A stretch of 64,000 bases of DNA from Halapricum hydrolyticum (GTDB taxonomy: Archaea > Halobacteriota > Halobacteria > Halobacteriales > Haloarculaceae). Every line of letters begins with the position of its first letter. Position 1 is the stretch's first letter. Shown one piece after another: positions 8,364 through 18,703 of this stretch. Where the stretch lies: assembly GCA_025517565.1 (NCBI GenBank), contig JAOPKD010000005.1:1-64000 (forward strand), read 5' to 3'. The notes under the pieces are model-generated. The model saw nothing but the letters and a program-made list of their open reading frames with translations, did no database searches and had not been told where the DNA came from. Both the position numbers and the translations under genes were made by a program.

Positions 8364-9623
8364 ATGACGCTCGACCCGGTGCACATCGAGGGGATCGCAC
8401 GACTCGCGGGCCAGCTCGGACGGGGTGTGAGCGACACCGACCACCAGGGACTGGCCGAGACGGTCTGGGAGAAGTTTCTCGACCCGCTGTACGCCGACGG
8501 CGATCCCGTGCTCGAACCGCTGGGCGAGCAGCGCCGCCGGGTGATCGATCTGGAGGACGCCGCGCTCGCGGCGTCGCCGTTCGACACCCAGCACGGGCTG
8601 GACTCGGGGACGATCAACCCCACGACGTTCAAGAACGGGCTGGTGCTGGACGTCGCCCAGGCCGCGATGAGCGCCGTCCCGTCGGACCTGGACCTGCATC
8701 GCGGCCGGACTGTGGTCGTCAGCGCCCACACCAACGACGCGACTGTCAACCTGGGGGGCGAGTGGCTGGCCTACGACGAGGGATACACCCGCCAGCGGAT
8801 CGTGCAGGTCCCGCGGGTCGATCGGTACGCCCAGACGGTCGTCCACGCGCTGGCGCTGTATCTCGCCGAGAGCCACCACGCGCAGTTGCAGGCCGACGTG
8901 GTCGAAGACCTGCTGATCCTCGACGGGCCGATCTACCCGACGGGGCTGTTGAAGTGGGCCGACCGCCATCCCGAACTGGCGACGCTGCTTCGCGATCACG
9001 AGCGCCCGCGCAGCGTGATTCAGAACTACGTCGAGCTGGTCGAGACGTTCGTCGACCGGGACGTACCGCTGGTCGGGTTCGTCAAAAACAGCGCGAGCAA
9101 CGCCATCACGCGGGTCGTCCGGTCCGAGACCAACGCCCCGTGGGCCAACGACGCGGCGTTTTTCACGCAGGTACTGGCCCGCCGTGACGACGGCGGCGAT
9201 CTCCGGACGGACGCGCTGACCTGCACGAACTGGTTCCGGTCGCGGCTCGGGACCGACCGGCCGCTCTCGACGCAAGGCGACGGCCTGGGACTGGATATGG
9301 ACCTCGATCGCGAGGCCTACGAGGTGACCTTTTTCGTCGTCTACGATCCCCGCCTGGACGTGACCTACCGGATCGAAGCTCCCTACGCCATCACGCGAGA
9401 CGAGGAGACCCGAGAGCAGTTGACACGCCATCTGCTCGGTGAAATCGCCGCCGAGCAGGGCCCGCCGCTACCCGTGGCCAAGGCCGACGAACTCGCCCGG
9501 ATCGATCGCGAGGGCAAGGAGATGCTCCGGCAGACGATCGAACGACAGTTCGACAGCGAACGCCAGCGCCAGTACAACGACGAGCGGTGGGGCGTCTCGC
9601 TCGACGTCGACGGCGGCCTCTAG
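8364..9623 (+). CDS. nurA: NurA domain 5'-3' nuclease
   Basis: A 419-residue protein of the NurA family. NurA pairs with the HerA helicase to resect DNA ends in archaeal double-strand-break repair. Helical N-terminus, a conserved LVSAHTND-like strand (VVVSAHTNDATVN, about residues 116-128), VGFVKNSASN in the core, and an Asp/Glu-rich C-terminus. The ATG at 8364 is preceded by a purine-rich AAAGGGGAG, and the upstream in-frame codons add only eight residues. HerA is not in this window. It follows the MFS pseudogene and converges on the VanZ-like gene. Confidence 0.7.
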   Translation: MTLDPVHIEGIARLAGQLGRGVSDTDHQGLAETVWEKFLDPLYADGDPVLEPLGEQRRRVIDLEDAALAASPFDTQHGLDSGTINPTTFKNGLVLDVAQAAMSAVPSDLDLHRGRTVVVSAHTNDATVNLGGEWLAYDEGYTRQRIVQVPRVDRYAQTVVHALALYLAESHHAQLQADVVEDLLILDGPIYPTGLLKWADRHPELATLLRDHERPRSVIQNYVELVETFVDRDVPLVGFVKNSASNAITRVVRSETNAPWANDAAFFTQVLARRDDGGDLRTDALTCTNWFRSRLGTDRPLSTQGDGLGLDMDLDREAYEVTFFVVYDPRLDVTYRIEAPYAITRDEETREQLTRHLLGEIAAEQGPPLPVAKADELARIDREGKEMLRQTIERQFDSERQRQYNDERWGVSLDVDGGL

Positions 9624-9635
9624 CGATCGCACTGC

Positions 9636-9733
9636 CGGCCGACGCCAGCGGGCATATCCCGAGCTACGCCGACGAATACATTCTCGGCCGACGCCAGCGG
9701 GCATATCTCGAGCTACGCCGGCGGGAATGTTCT
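9636..9733. repeat. 49-bp tandem duplication beside the VanZ-like stop codon
   Basis: Two head-to-tail 49-bp copies (9636-9684 and 9685-9733) are about 85% identical and begin CGGCCGACGCCAGCGGGCATATC. A third partial piece (ACTACGCCGGCGGC, 9736 onward) forms the 3' end of the VanZ-like gene. The array appears to have grown from the gene's own terminal codons (CCGCCGGCGTAG on the minus strand). It fills the gap between the convergent nurA and VanZ-like genes. Confidence 0.8.
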
Positions 9734-9737
9734 CAGA

Positions 9738-10142
9738 CTACGCCGGCGGCATCCGGAGCGCGCGACGACCGGCGTCCCAGACGAGCGCGACGCCGACCGA
9801 ACACGCGATCGCGGCGGTGAGATCGATCACCTGGAACGTCGCCACGCCGGACAGCGCCTGCCCAGTCTCGACGAGGGCAGCGAGCACGATCACGAACACT
9901 GACACAGCGAGTGGGGAGATCCCCGCGGGCTCTGCGGTCGGTGCGAGTGCATAGAGGAGGGACAGCGTCAACACCCCGTACGCAACCCCCTCGACCCACG
10001 TTCGCTCGTCGAGTCCGAACGGATCCGGACGCGTGACTGCCGCCTCCGGCCGCCAGAACGCCGCCACCAGGACGAGTCCGACGACCGTGGCGACGATGAG
10101 CCACCAGACGACCCCCGGGACGTACGTCTCCTCGGCAGACAT
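9738..10142 (-). CDS. VanZ-like small membrane protein
   Basis: 134 residues with four predicted membrane helices (near 9-27, 55-70, 77-95 and 104-122). The segment ALVETGQALSGVATFQVIDLTAAI matches the VanZ pattern, in which a conserved (E)xxQ…(D)xxxN-like helix pair occurs. The ATG at 10142 (MSAEETYVPG) is preferred over a more distant start. Function unknown. The 3' end is the seed of the tandem duplication at 9636-9733. Confidence 0.6.
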   Translation of the reverse strand: MSAEETYVPGVVWWLIVATVVGLVLVAAFWRPEAAVTRPDPFGLDERTWVEGVAYGVLTLSLLYALAPTAEPAGISPLAVSVFVIVLAALVETGQALSGVATFQVIDLTAAIACSVGVALVWDAGRRALRMPPA

Positions 10143-10218
10143 GTCAATATATGATACAGCAACCCTCTTAACGGTATCCTGGGGTCGAGTTACTGCTGTC
10201 ACGACGACAGACAGTCCT

Positions 10219-10345
10219 GTCGGCCAGGTACTGGTTTGCTCGCCGTCGACGACCAGTGATTCGCCGTTGACGTAGGCTCATGTCGCTGGCCAGGTGAACG
10301 GCAGCGTCGGCGGCGTCCTCGATGCCGGTTCCGGGCGTCGCCCGA
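10219..10345 (-). pseudogene. C-terminal fragment of a short-chain dehydrogenase (SDR)
   Basis: Read on the minus strand, 10325-10276 gives [17 protein letters not shown]. After a frame shift, 10274-10219 gives YVNGESLVVDGEQ. Together they match the end of classical SDR enzymes (PEDxAxAVxFLASDxASYVNGxSLxVDGG). No Rossmann N-terminus or YxxxK site is present nearby, so this is a remnant of roughly 40 codons with one frameshift, not a gene. It lies between the divergent VanZ-like gene and tgtA. Confidence 0.7.
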
Positions 10346-10384
10346 ACGCAAGCCTTAGTGACGTACTCCCCGGAGAGACGGGTA

Positions 10385-11863
10385 ATGCGCGACGCGTTCG
10401 AAGTCCGGACCTACGACGGGGCGGCCCGAATCGGCGAGTTGCACGTGCCACGGGCCGACGTCACCGTCGAGACACCTGCGCTCATGCCGGTGGTCAATCC
10501 GCACGTCCAGACGATCGAGCCCGCCCGGCTCGAAGCGGAGTTCGGCGCGGAGATCCTGATCACCAACAGCTACATCCTCCACGGTAGCGACGACCTCCGC
10601 GAGGACGCCCTCAAACAGGGTCTGCACGACCTGCTCGACTTCTCGGGGGCGATCGTGACCGATTCGGGATCGTTCCAGCTGGCCGAATACGGGGAGATCG
10701 ACGTGACGACCACCGAGATCCTCGAGTTCCAGCGCGAGATCGGCAGCGACGTCGGGACGCCGGTCGACATCCCGACTCCACCGGACGTCGAGCGCGAGCA
10801 GGCCGAACGGGAACTGGCGACGACCCGGCAACGTCTGGAGATCGCCGCGGACCTCGACGTCGGCGAGATGCTGGTCAACGCGCCGATCCAGGGGTCGACC
10901 TATCGCGATCTTCGGACAGAGGCCGCCGAGCACGCCTACGGGACGAGCCTGGACGTCTTCCCGATCGGCGCGGTCGTCCCGCTGTTGAACAACTATCGAT
11001 ACGCCGACGTCGCCGAGATCGTCGGTGCGGTCAAGCGTGGCCTCGGCGGGGACGCGCCGGTCCACCTGTTCGGGGCGGGCCACCCGATGATGTTCGCCCT
11101 GGCGGTCGCGATGGGCTGTGACCTGTTCGATTCGGCTGCCTACGCGCTGTACGCCCGTGACGAGCGCTATCTGACGGTCCGGGGCACCGAACATCTCGAC
11201 GAACTGGAGTACTTCCCGTGTGAGTGTCCGATCTGTAGCGAGCACACGCCAGAAGAACTCCGAGAGATGGACGACGACCGCTCCGAACGGTTGCTCGCCG
11301 AGCACAACCTGCACGTCTCCTTCGGCGAGATGCGCCGGGTGAAACAGGCCGTCCGCCGCGGGAACCTCTTCGAGCTGGTCGAGACGCGGGCGCGCAACCA
11401 CCCGACGATGCTGGACGGCTACCGGACCCTGCTGGACGACGCCGACCGGCTGGAGGCGAGCGATCCCGCGACGAAAGACGCCTTCTTCCACGTCTCGACC
11501 GAGAGCGCACGCCGACCCGAGGTCCGCCGTCACCACCAGCGACTCAAGCGGTTCGACCTCGACGGTGAGATACTGCTGGCGAGCGACCGGGACGCCCTCG
11601 ACGAGACGTTCGACGAGAGCTGGACCGTCACCCCGCCGTTCGGCCCGTACCCGCCGGCGCTCGCGGAGGCCTATCCGCTGACCGCAGAGGTACCCGAACG
11701 GTTCGAACGCCAGGCCTACGCGGCCGCCGCCGAGGGAATCCGGTGGCTCGTCGCGGCCAATCCCGACGCGACGTTCACCGTGGCGCTGTGGGACTGGCCG
11801 GCGGACGTGCTCGCGGACCTCCCCGACGCTGTCGAGCGTGCCGACGTCTCCGGGCACGGATAG
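10385..11863 (+). CDS. tgtA: archaeosine tRNA-guanine transglycosylase
   Basis: A 492-residue enzyme that exchanges guanine-15 of archaeal tRNA for preQ0, the first step of archaeosine synthesis. The TIM-barrel core has the nucleophile region VTDSGSFQL, the substrate loop [10 protein letters not shown] and the [22 protein letters not shown] strand. Zinc ligands follow in [11 protein letters not shown]. The length equals haloarchaeal TgtA, with the PUA domain carried by a separate protein. The ATG at 10385 is taken because homologues begin MRD(A/H)FE(V/I)R. Confidence 0.93.
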   Translation: MRDAFEVRTYDGAARIGELHVPRADVTVETPALMPVVNPHVQTIEPARLEAEFGAEILITNSYILHGSDDLREDALKQGLHDLLDFSGAIVTDSGSFQLAEYGEIDVTTTEILEFQREIGSDVGTPVDIPTPPDVEREQAERELATTRQRLEIAADLDVGEMLVNAPIQGSTYRDLRTEAAEHAYGTSLDVFPIGAVVPLLNNYRYADVAEIVGAVKRGLGGDAPVHLFGAGHPMMFALAVAMGCDLFDSAAYALYARDERYLTVRGTEHLDELEYFPCECPICSEHTPEELREMDDDRSERLLAEHNLHVSFGEMRRVKQAVRRGNLFELVETRARNHPTMLDGYRTLLDDADRLEASDPATKDAFFHVSTESARRPEVRRHHQRLKRFDLDGEILLASDRDALDETFDESWTVTPPFGPYPPALAEAYPLTAEVPERFERQAYAAAAEGIRWLVAANPDATFTVALWDWPADVLADLPDAVERADVSGHG

Positions 11864-12034
11864 GAGCATCCCGGCACGGACGTGTTGCATATCGGCACTG
11901 CCAGGCACAGACGCGAGACGCCGGTACTGACGGCCAGTGGCGCCGGGTGCTCGTTTGTCCGGTGGGTCAGCGACCCCACCCGGTCGAAGCGCAAGTCGTC
12001 ACGTTGATTCGATTCCCCGTAGATAGGTGCGACT

Positions 12035-13942
12035 GTGAGCAGCACCGTCGAGATTATCACAGTCGTCACGACCATCGCCGGACTAGGTGTTGGCTCGAAG
12101 ATTCTCGCTGACAGGCTGCAAGTCCCGAGTGTCCTCTTTTTGATCCTCACGGGCATCGTCGTCGGCCCGGAGGGAATCGGGCTCGTGACGCCGGCGGTCT
12201 TCGGCGGGGCAAGCGGCGCGCTGCCGGCGATCGTCGGACTCAGCGTCGCGATCATCGTCTTCGAGGGGGCGTTCTCGCTCGAGGCCGAACGGCTGCGAGA
12301 GGCACCCCGGGTGACGCTCCGGCTCGTCACGGTCGGGGCGGTCGTCACGCTCGTCGGAACGACAGTCGTCGTCCATTATCTCCTGGGGGCGGCGTGGGAC
12401 GTCTCGCTGCTGGTCGGATCGTTGCTGGTCGCGACTGGCCCGACGGTCATCACGCCGATCATGGACGTCGTGATGGTCCGCGAGCGGGTCGCTTCGGCGC
12501 TGGAGACGGAAGGCGTCGTCAACGACGTGACGGCGGCGATCCTCGCGGTCGTCACCTTCGAGTACGTCGTTCTCAGCCGTCGCGGCGTCGAGCGAGTTGT
12601 CAGCGGGTTCCTGTTGCAGTTCGGGACTGGCATCGCGGTCGGGATCGTCGTCGCGCTACTCGCGTGGGTCGTCCTCCGACGACTGGGGCGCTCGGACAAC
12701 GGGCCACAGAACGCTCGGCTGATCGTGCTCGTCACCGCGCTGATCGCCTACGGGGCCGCTGAGTCCTCGTACACGTTGCTCTTCTCCGGGATCGTCGGAA
12801 CCGGGCACTCCGAAGCCGGGATCGCCGCGGTCGCGGCCGGCGGGTTCGTCCTCGGGAACCTCGACATCCCCTACCGGGAGGCGGTCGAGCAGTTCAAGGG
12901 CGACGTGACGCTGCTGGTCAACTCCTTCGTGTTCATTACGCTTGCCTCGCTGCTGTCGTTGAGCGACCTCCAGACGCTCGGGCTGGCCGGCCTGGCGGCG
13001 GCGGTCCTCATCGCGGCAGCCATCCGGCCGCTCGCGGTGATGCTCTGTACGGTCGGGGACACCTTCTCGTTGCGGGAACGGGCGTTCATGAGTGCGATGG
13101 GGCCACGCGGGATCATCCCCGCGTCGGTCGCGACGCTTTTCGCACTGGAACTGAACGCACAGAGCCCGGCAGCGCAGAACCCCGAAGCGACGACGCTCGT
13201 CGGGATGGTGTTTCTCGTCATCGTCCTGACCGTCGTGTTTGAAGGCGGTGGCGCACGACACATCGCACAGGCACTGAACGTGATTCCCAAGCGAGTGCTC
13301 ATCGTCGGCGGTGGTCGAATCGGGCAGGAACTGGCGGACCGACTCGAAGATCGGGACGAAGAAGTCGTGATCGTCGACTCGGACCCGGACGTCGTCGAGC
13401 GACTCCGGGGCAGTGGATACACCGTTCGACAGGGAGATGCGACCGACAGGGGCACGCTCGAGGACGCGGGCATCGAAAACGCCAAGATCGTCGCCGTCGC
13501 GACGGGTGACGACGACGTCAACATGCTGGTCAGTCAACTGGCGAAAAACCGATTCGACGTGGAGCGCGTCATCGCCCGGGTGAACGAGCCGACGAACACC
13601 GACGCGTTCGAGGATCTCGACGTCGAGACGGTGCCGAGTTGGCGCTCGGTTGCGTGGTCGATGGACAACTTCATCGAGCGGCCTGCCATCGCCCGCTGGA
13701 TGACGGAACTCGACGAAACCGGCGACGTACAGGAGATCGAAGTCACGGACAGCGACCGCGTCGGGATGACGGTCGCGCAGCTCTCCGCGGAACTCCCGGA
13801 CGGCGCGCATCTCGCCCTCGTCAGCCGTGACGGAAACAGCCAGCTACCACACCCCGATCAGGAGATCGAAAGAGGCGACCATCTCACCTTCATTGGGCGG
13901 CCGGAACCGGTACAGCAAGCCGTCAGGCTCTGCGAACAGTAA
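12035..13942 (+). CDS. Na+/H+ antiporter (CPA1/NhaP-like) with TrkA-type RCK domain
   Basis: A 635-residue membrane antiporter with a GTG start. Residues 1-400 hold about 12 helices, including the ion-site motifs TGPTVITPI and EGVVNDVTAAI (the ND pair of electroneutral antiporters). Residues 414-530 form an NAD-binding TrkA-N domain (RVLIVGGGRIGQELADRLEDRDEEVVIVD) and 550-630 a TrkA-C domain, so activity is likely gated by nucleotide. In a salt-in halophile it should exchange Na+ for H+. It converges with alaS and has no operon partner. Confidence 0.88.
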   Translation: MSSTVEIITVVTTIAGLGVGSKILADRLQVPSVLFLILTGIVVGPEGIGLVTPAVFGGASGALPAIVGLSVAIIVFEGAFSLEAERLREAPRVTLRLVTVGAVVTLVGTTVVVHYLLGAAWDVSLLVGSLLVATGPTVITPIMDVVMVRERVASALETEGVVNDVTAAILAVVTFEYVVLSRRGVERVVSGFLLQFGTGIAVGIVVALLAWVVLRRLGRSDNGPQNARLIVLVTALIAYGAAESSYTLLFSGIVGTGHSEAGIAAVAAGGFVLGNLDIPYREAVEQFKGDVTLLVNSFVFITLASLLSLSDLQTLGLAGLAAAVLIAAAIRPLAVMLCTVGDTFSLRERAFMSAMGPRGIIPASVATLFALELNAQSPAAQNPEATTLVGMVFLVIVLTVVFEGGGARHIAQALNVIPKRVLIVGGGRIGQELADRLEDRDEEVVIVDSDPDVVERLRGSGYTVRQGDATDRGTLEDAGIENAKIVAVATGDDDVNMLVSQLAKNRFDVERVIARVNEPTNTDAFEDLDVETVPSWRSVAWSMDNFIERPAIARWMTELDETGDVQEIEVTDSDRVGMTVAQLSAELPDGAHLALVSRDGNSQLPHPDQEIERGDHLTFIGRPEPVQQAVRLCEQ

Positions 13943-13959
13943 GGCACGATCGTCTGCAG

Positions 13960-16746
13960 TCACTCTTCGGACGCGGTGACGGTCTTGAGAATCTCGGGCG
14001 CTTGCGCGAGCGCGTCGTCCAGCTTCTCGGCGTCGGGGCCGCCGCCCTGTGCGAAGTCCGGCGGGCCGCCACCGCCGCCGCCGACGCGCCCCGCGAGTTC
14101 GCCGACGACCTGCCCGGCGTCGACCTCGACGCCGTCGGGGACGCCCACGACGAACGTCGCGCCGTCGGCTCCCGAGCCCAGGACGGCGATCGAGCCCTGT
14201 TCGACGATGGCGTTGGCCTGCGCCCGGAGTTCGTCCATGTCGGCGTCGATCCGCTGGATCACCGCGGTGATGCCGGCGACCTCGATCTCTTCGGCGTCGG
14301 CGCCGCCGCCCGCCCGGGCCTCGGCGAGTTGCTCTTTGAGGTCCTCGATCTCCTTGCCGCGTGCCTTCCACTCCTCGAAGAACCGCTCGGCGGTTTCCGG
14401 CACTTCCTCGGGATTGACGTCCAGCACGTCGGCGGCCTCGTAGAGCGCGTCCTCAGTCCGCTGGGTGGCGTCGATGGCCGCGTCGCCGGCCGCGAACGTG
14501 ATCCGGATGACGCCGTCCTGGATGCGCTCGGTGTTCTGGATCTTGATCGCGCCGATGTCGCCGGTCCGGGCGACGTGTGTGCCACCGCAAGCCTGGACGT
14601 CCTCGCTGACTTTGATGATCCGGATCTGTTCGCCCGGCGGGATCCCGCCCTGGTAGAGGTCGAATCCGTGCTCGTCTTCGGCCTCGTGGCGGTCGGGCCA
14701 GTCCTGCGTGACCGGGACGTTCTCCATGACGAGTTCGTTGGCGCGGTGTTCGATCTCTTTGACCTGCTCGCGGGTGATCGACTCGTAGTGGCGGATGTCG
14801 ATCCGCGCGGACCCGGTTCCCTTCTGGGCCCCGGCCTGGCGGACGTGTTCACCCAGCACCTGCCGGGCGCTGTGGATGACGACGTGAGTCGCCGTGTGGT
14901 GACGCATGAGCCGGCGGCGGCGCGTCGCGTCGATCTGGCCGCGGACGAACTCACCTTTTCCGGGGTCGTCGGTCGCCGTGTGGACGATCACGCCGTCGGA
15001 GATCTGCGTGTCGACGACCTCGGCCGTGACGTCGTCGGTCGAGAGCGTGCCGTGGTCCGGCGGCTGGCCACCGCCCTCGGGATAGAACATCGTCTGATCG
15101 AGCACCACGTCGTAGTTGCCGTCCTCCCGATCGAACACCTCGAGCACCATCGCCTCGAAGTCGGTGCGCTGCTGGTCCTCGTAGTAGAGCCGATCCGTCT
15201 CCGGCAACTCGGCCAGCCGATCGTCGTAGGGCATCCCCGAGTCCTCGCGTGCGGTCTCGTCGCCCTCTTCGTGGCGATCGGCCACCAGCGCGTAGAAGTC
15301 GTCTGGCGTCTCGACCGCGACGTCGTGTTCGTCGGCGATCTCCTCGACCATGTCGGGCTGGATCCCGTGGGAGTCGTACAGTTCGATCAGTTCGTCCTCG
15401 GGGATCGGTTCGCCGGAGTCGGCGTACGCCTCGGCCAGCTGGCGGACGCGTCGGCCCCCACGATCGAGCGTCTCGCGGTACTTCTCGACCTCCGTACGGA
15501 CGATGTCGCGAATCGTGTCCCGGTTGGTATATCCGAGCCGCTCGGCCTGCATATCGACGAGTTCGTCGAGTGGCGCGTCGACGCCGACCGTATCGACCAG
15601 TCGCTTCGTACGGCGCAGTACCATCCGGGCGAGATAGCCCGTCCCGACGTTGCTGGGGACGATCCCGTCGCCCAGCATGTACGCCAGCGTCCGGGAGTGA
15701 TCGGCGATGGCGTAGATCGTCTCCAGCGGTTCGACCAGCTCGCGCAGGCGGTCGACGTCGACGCCCAGCCGATCCGCGATCTCCCCGCGAGCGGCCTCAA
15801 CGTCGTCGACGTCGTCGATGTCGAGGTTGCCCGACAGCCGGGCGGCGTCGTTGACGATCGCTCGTTCCTCGTCGGTGTAGTCGATGCCCGCGTTGTCGGT
15901 GAGGAAGTCGATCATCTCCGGATAGACGGCCTCGTAGACGGTCGGCGTCCCCTGTGAGACCCAGGTCCACCGCTCGAGACCGTAGCCGGTGTCGACGATG
16001 TAGGTGTCCATCTCCGAGTAGGTGTTTCCGTCTTTCATCTCGTAGTCGCCGTCGGGATCCTGCTCGAACTGCATGAAGACGAGCGTCGCCAGTTCCGCAC
16101 CCTTGTAGATGACCTCGAAGGCGGGGCCGGCGTTGCCACCGCCGACCCACGGATCCTCGATGAGTGTGAGTTCCTCGAGATCGGCACCCAGTTCCTCGAA
16201 CAGCCCCATGCAGTACTCGACGGTCTCCTCTTTCCAGTAGACCTCGCCCTCGTAGGCGTACTCGTCGACGTCCTCTTTGGCGTTGAACGCGTGGTGGGCC
16301 ATCATCTCGAAGGCCATGGTGTGCCGTCCCGTCTTGCCCACGTTGTCGATGTCCTGCATGCGGATGCAGGGCTGGCTGATACACAGCGGGTTCGCCGGCG
16401 GCGGCGTCTCGCCCGACGTGACCAGCGGCTGGAAGTCGTAAATCGACGCCTGCGTGAGCAAGACGTCGTCGCGCCAGCGATTGGCGGCGACGGGATAGGG
16501 CTCGATCCGCGTATGATCGCGGTCCTCGAAGTACGAGAGGAACGCCTCGCGCATCTCCCCCAGGTCGAGTTCCGACTCGAATCCGGGGTCGTCGATGAAG
16601 CTGTACTCGTCACACGGCGGCTCCCCGCAGGTCTCCCGATCGGCATCGAGCGTCCAGAAGTGATCCCCACACTCCGAACACTCCTTGCGATGGAACCCGT
16701 GCTCGTCGAAATACTCGAGCCGGTATTCCTCGGTGAGGTCGCTCAT
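13960..16746 (-). CDS. alaS: alanyl-tRNA synthetase, archaeal type
   Basis: A 928-residue enzyme that charges tRNA-Ala. The archaeal N-terminal extension has a Cys-rich zinc element ([21 protein letters not shown], residues 21-41 region). The class II core includes [13 protein letters not shown]. The editing domain carries the zinc ligands RHHTATH and [11 protein letters not shown] Gly-rich C-Ala segment ([22 protein letters not shown]) ends the protein. Full length for the archaeal family; monocistronic and divergent from the DUF3179 gene. Confidence 0.96.
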   Translation of the reverse strand: MSDLTEEYRLEYFDEHGFHRKECSECGDHFWTLDADRETCGEPPCDEYSFIDDPGFESELDLGEMREAFLSYFEDRDHTRIEPYPVAANRWRDDVLLTQASIYDFQPLVTSGETPPPANPLCISQPCIRMQDIDNVGKTGRHTMAFEMMAHHAFNAKEDVDEYAYEGEVYWKEETVEYCMGLFEELGADLEELTLIEDPWVGGGNAGPAFEVIYKGAELATLVFMQFEQDPDGDYEMKDGNTYSEMDTYIVDTGYGLERWTWVSQGTPTVYEAVYPEMIDFLTDNAGIDYTDEERAIVNDAARLSGNLDIDDVDDVEAARGEIADRLGVDVDRLRELVEPLETIYAIADHSRTLAYMLGDGIVPSNVGTGYLARMVLRRTKRLVDTVGVDAPLDELVDMQAERLGYTNRDTIRDIVRTEVEKYRETLDRGGRRVRQLAEAYADSGEPIPEDELIELYDSHGIQPDMVEEIADEHDVAVETPDDFYALVADRHEEGDETAREDSGMPYDDRLAELPETDRLYYEDQQRTDFEAMVLEVFDREDGNYDVVLDQTMFYPEGGGQPPDHGTLSTDDVTAEVVDTQISDGVIVHTATDDPGKGEFVRGQIDATRRRRLMRHHTATHVVIHSARQVLGEHVRQAGAQKGTGSARIDIRHYESITREQVKEIEHRANELVMENVPVTQDWPDRHEAEDEHGFDLYQGGIPPGEQIRIIKVSEDVQACGGTHVARTGDIGAIKIQNTERIQDGVIRITFAAGDAAIDATQRTEDALYEAADVLDVNPEEVPETAERFFEEWKARGKEIEDLKEQLAEARAGGGADAEEIEVAGITAVIQRIDADMDELRAQANAIVEQGSIAVLGSGADGATFVVGVPDGVEVDAGQVVGELAGRVGGGGGGPPDFAQGGGPDAEKLDDALAQAPEILKTVTASEE

Positions 16747-16890
16747 TAGCGTACTCTTGCCCGGTCCGCGCCTAAATCAGTTCCGTTGGCGTCCCACGAC
16801 GCGATAGAGTAACCGATACCAATTTCAGTTCGTGCGTCCGGGATACACAATCGCTTAATCGTTAATACTGTTCCACGCCTGTGGTAATAC

Positions 16891-18054
16891 ATGAGCCGTA
16901 TCACGAGGAGACGCTACCTCGCCGCCGGGGGCGTCGCTGCTCTCGCCGGCTGTGGGTCCGTCAACGACGGGTACGGGAACTACGACCCCGACGGGGTATC
17001 CGCCGACGGAGCCGGGACGACAGGGGCGGCGGACTCGACCGGCTGTGCCGAGCCGATCGAGAGGACGGACGCGGGCCAGCAGCCGCCAGCAGTCCCCTCC
17101 GCCAGCGAACGGTTGCCGCTGCCGCGATCCCCGTCGGCACTCCGGCAGGAGGCGCGCTCCGGCGGGCCACCCAAAGACGGTATTCCCTCGATCGACGATC
17201 CGTCGTTCGCGAACGCGGGTTCGGTCGGGTTCCTCTCCGAGGGCGATCCAGTGTTCGGGATCGTCCGCGACGACGTCGCGAAGGCCTACCCCCAGAAGGT
17301 TCTCGTCCACCACGAGATCGTCAACGACACCGTCGGCGACCAGTCGCTCGCGGTCACGTACTGCCCGCTGACCGGAACGGTGCTGGGGTTCGACCGCGGC
17401 GAGACGACCTTCGGCGTCTCCGGGCGGCTCATCAACAACAACCTCGTGATGTACGACCGCGTGAGCGAAGCCTGGTGGCCCCAGGTGCTGGCGACGGCGA
17501 TCCCGGGACCGTGGAACGAGGACCCGCCGACGGTATCCCTCCGGGAGGTCCGGCTGGTCTGGACGAGCTGGGAGCGGTGGCGAACCCACCATCCGGAGAC
17601 GCGGGTCCTGACGACCGACACGGGATACGCGCGCAACTACGGCCGAGACCCGTACGGCTCGTACAACCCACCGAGCGGGCACTACAAGGGAGGATCGACG
17701 CCGTTCGCCCGGCTCAATCCGGACGACCGGTTTCACCCCAAGCGAGTGTTCATCGGCGCCCGGACGCCGGCCGGGGCCGTCGCTTTCGGCAAGGAAGCCC
17801 TGCTCGAGGCGGGCGTGATGACGGGGCGACTCTGTGAGACGCCCACCCTCGCCGTCGCCGACCCGCGGCTCGAAACGGGGTACGTCTATCTGAACCCCGA
17901 GCGACGCGAGTTCGACCACGACGGAGCGACAGTCACTGCCGCGGACGGAACCGACTACCGACCCGAGAACCTGCCGCTACAGCGGATCCACGCGTTCGAC
18001 GCCATGTGGTTCGCCTGGAGCGGCTTCTACCCCTGGACGAGCGTCCATGTCTGA
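16891..18054 (+). CDS. Tat-exported DUF3179 lipoprotein
   Basis: 387 residues. The N-terminus is a Tat lipoprotein signal (RRRYLAAGGVAALAGCG: twin Arg plus lipobox with Cys near residue 21), so it is exported folded and anchored outside. Residues about 90-370 match DUF3179: VLVHHEIVNDTVGDQSLAVTYCPLTGTVLGFDRG, then SGRLINNNLVMYDR and WWPQ. The conserved CPLTG Cys and adjacent His pair suggest a metal or redox site, but the function is unknown. Its 3' end overlaps the next membrane-protein gene by 8 nt, so the two probably work together. Confidence 0.85.
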   Translation: MSRITRRRYLAAGGVAALAGCGSVNDGYGNYDPDGVSADGAGTTGAADSTGCAEPIERTDAGQQPPAVPSASERLPLPRSPSALRQEARSGGPPKDGIPSIDDPSFANAGSVGFLSEGDPVFGIVRDDVAKAYPQKVLVHHEIVNDTVGDQSLAVTYCPLTGTVLGFDRGETTFGVSGRLINNNLVMYDRVSEAWWPQVLATAIPGPWNEDPPTVSLREVRLVWTSWERWRTHHPETRVLTTDTGYARNYGRDPYGSYNPPSGHYKGGSTPFARLNPDDRFHPKRVFIGARTPAGAVAFGKEALLEAGVMTGRLCETPTLAVADPRLETGYVYLNPERREFDHDGATVTAADGTDYRPENLPLQRIHAFDAMWFAWSGFYPWTSVHV

Positions 18055-18646
18055 AACCGCCACTCCGAGAACAGCAGTCGAATCCACGTTCGCGCGGACG
18101 CGGGCCGGGATCGATCTGACCGTCCGACGGCGGGACGGGAGGAGCGTCCTCCTCGCGACGACGGTCGGTTATCTAGTGATCTACCTCTGGGCGATCGGCC
18201 ATCTCGTACCCGGACTGGGCGGGTACGACGTGTTCGTCGTCGCCGATCCGCTCGGGCGGCTCTTCCAGCCCGCGCTCGGGCCGCTGTCGTTCGAACCGGT
18301 CGCGCGCGTCCGGATCGGCCCGCTGACGTACCTGTTCTCGTTCAACACCGTCCTGGGCCTCGGCGTGGCCCTGCTGGTCGGGCTGAATCTGGCGGTGACG
18401 ACGGTCGCCTGGCGACAGCCCGCCTCGTGTGGAGTCGGCGAATCCTCGGCACCGTTGCTGGCGGGCGTTCCGGCCGTCCTCTCGGGAAGCGCCTGCTGTG
18501 GCCCGATCGTGCTCATCGCGTTCGGCATCCAGGCGTCGAGTACGCTCCTGACGGCGTTCCAGTTCCTGCTTCCCGTGTCAGTCCTGCTGTTGGTGGGGAC
18601 GCTGCTCGTCGTCGTCCGGCAGTTCGAACCGGAAGCGATCGAGTAA
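18047..18646 (+). CDS. multi-pass membrane protein, partner of DUF3179 lipoprotein
   Basis: 199 residues with about four helices (near 36-57, 100-125, 137-160 and 165-188). A thiol-rich motif SGSACCGPIVLIAFG lies at the start of the third helix, and another Cys occurs in ASCGVGES. Paired Cys at a membrane edge followed by GP resembles metal or thiol-handling membrane proteins, but I do not recognise a named family. The 8-nt overlap with the upstream DUF3179 lipoprotein gene indicates an operon and probably a shared extracytoplasmic job. Confidence 0.7.
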   Translation: MSETATPRTAVESTFARTRAGIDLTVRRRDGRSVLLATTVGYLVIYLWAIGHLVPGLGGYDVFVVADPLGRLFQPALGPLSFEPVARVRIGPLTYLFSFNTVLGLGVALLVGLNLAVTTVAWRQPASCGVGESSAPLLAGVPAVLSGSACCGPIVLIAFGIQASSTLLTAFQFLLPVSVLLLVGTLLVVVRQFEPEAIE

Positions 18647-18703
18647 CCGCCGGACACGGACAGTCGAGAAAGAGGTAAGTGAACCACACGACAGCATGGA
18701 CGT

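Noticed and set aside
14002..15957. A 651-codon frame opposite alaS
   Set aside because: Shadow of alanyl-tRNA synthetase; no independent evidence.
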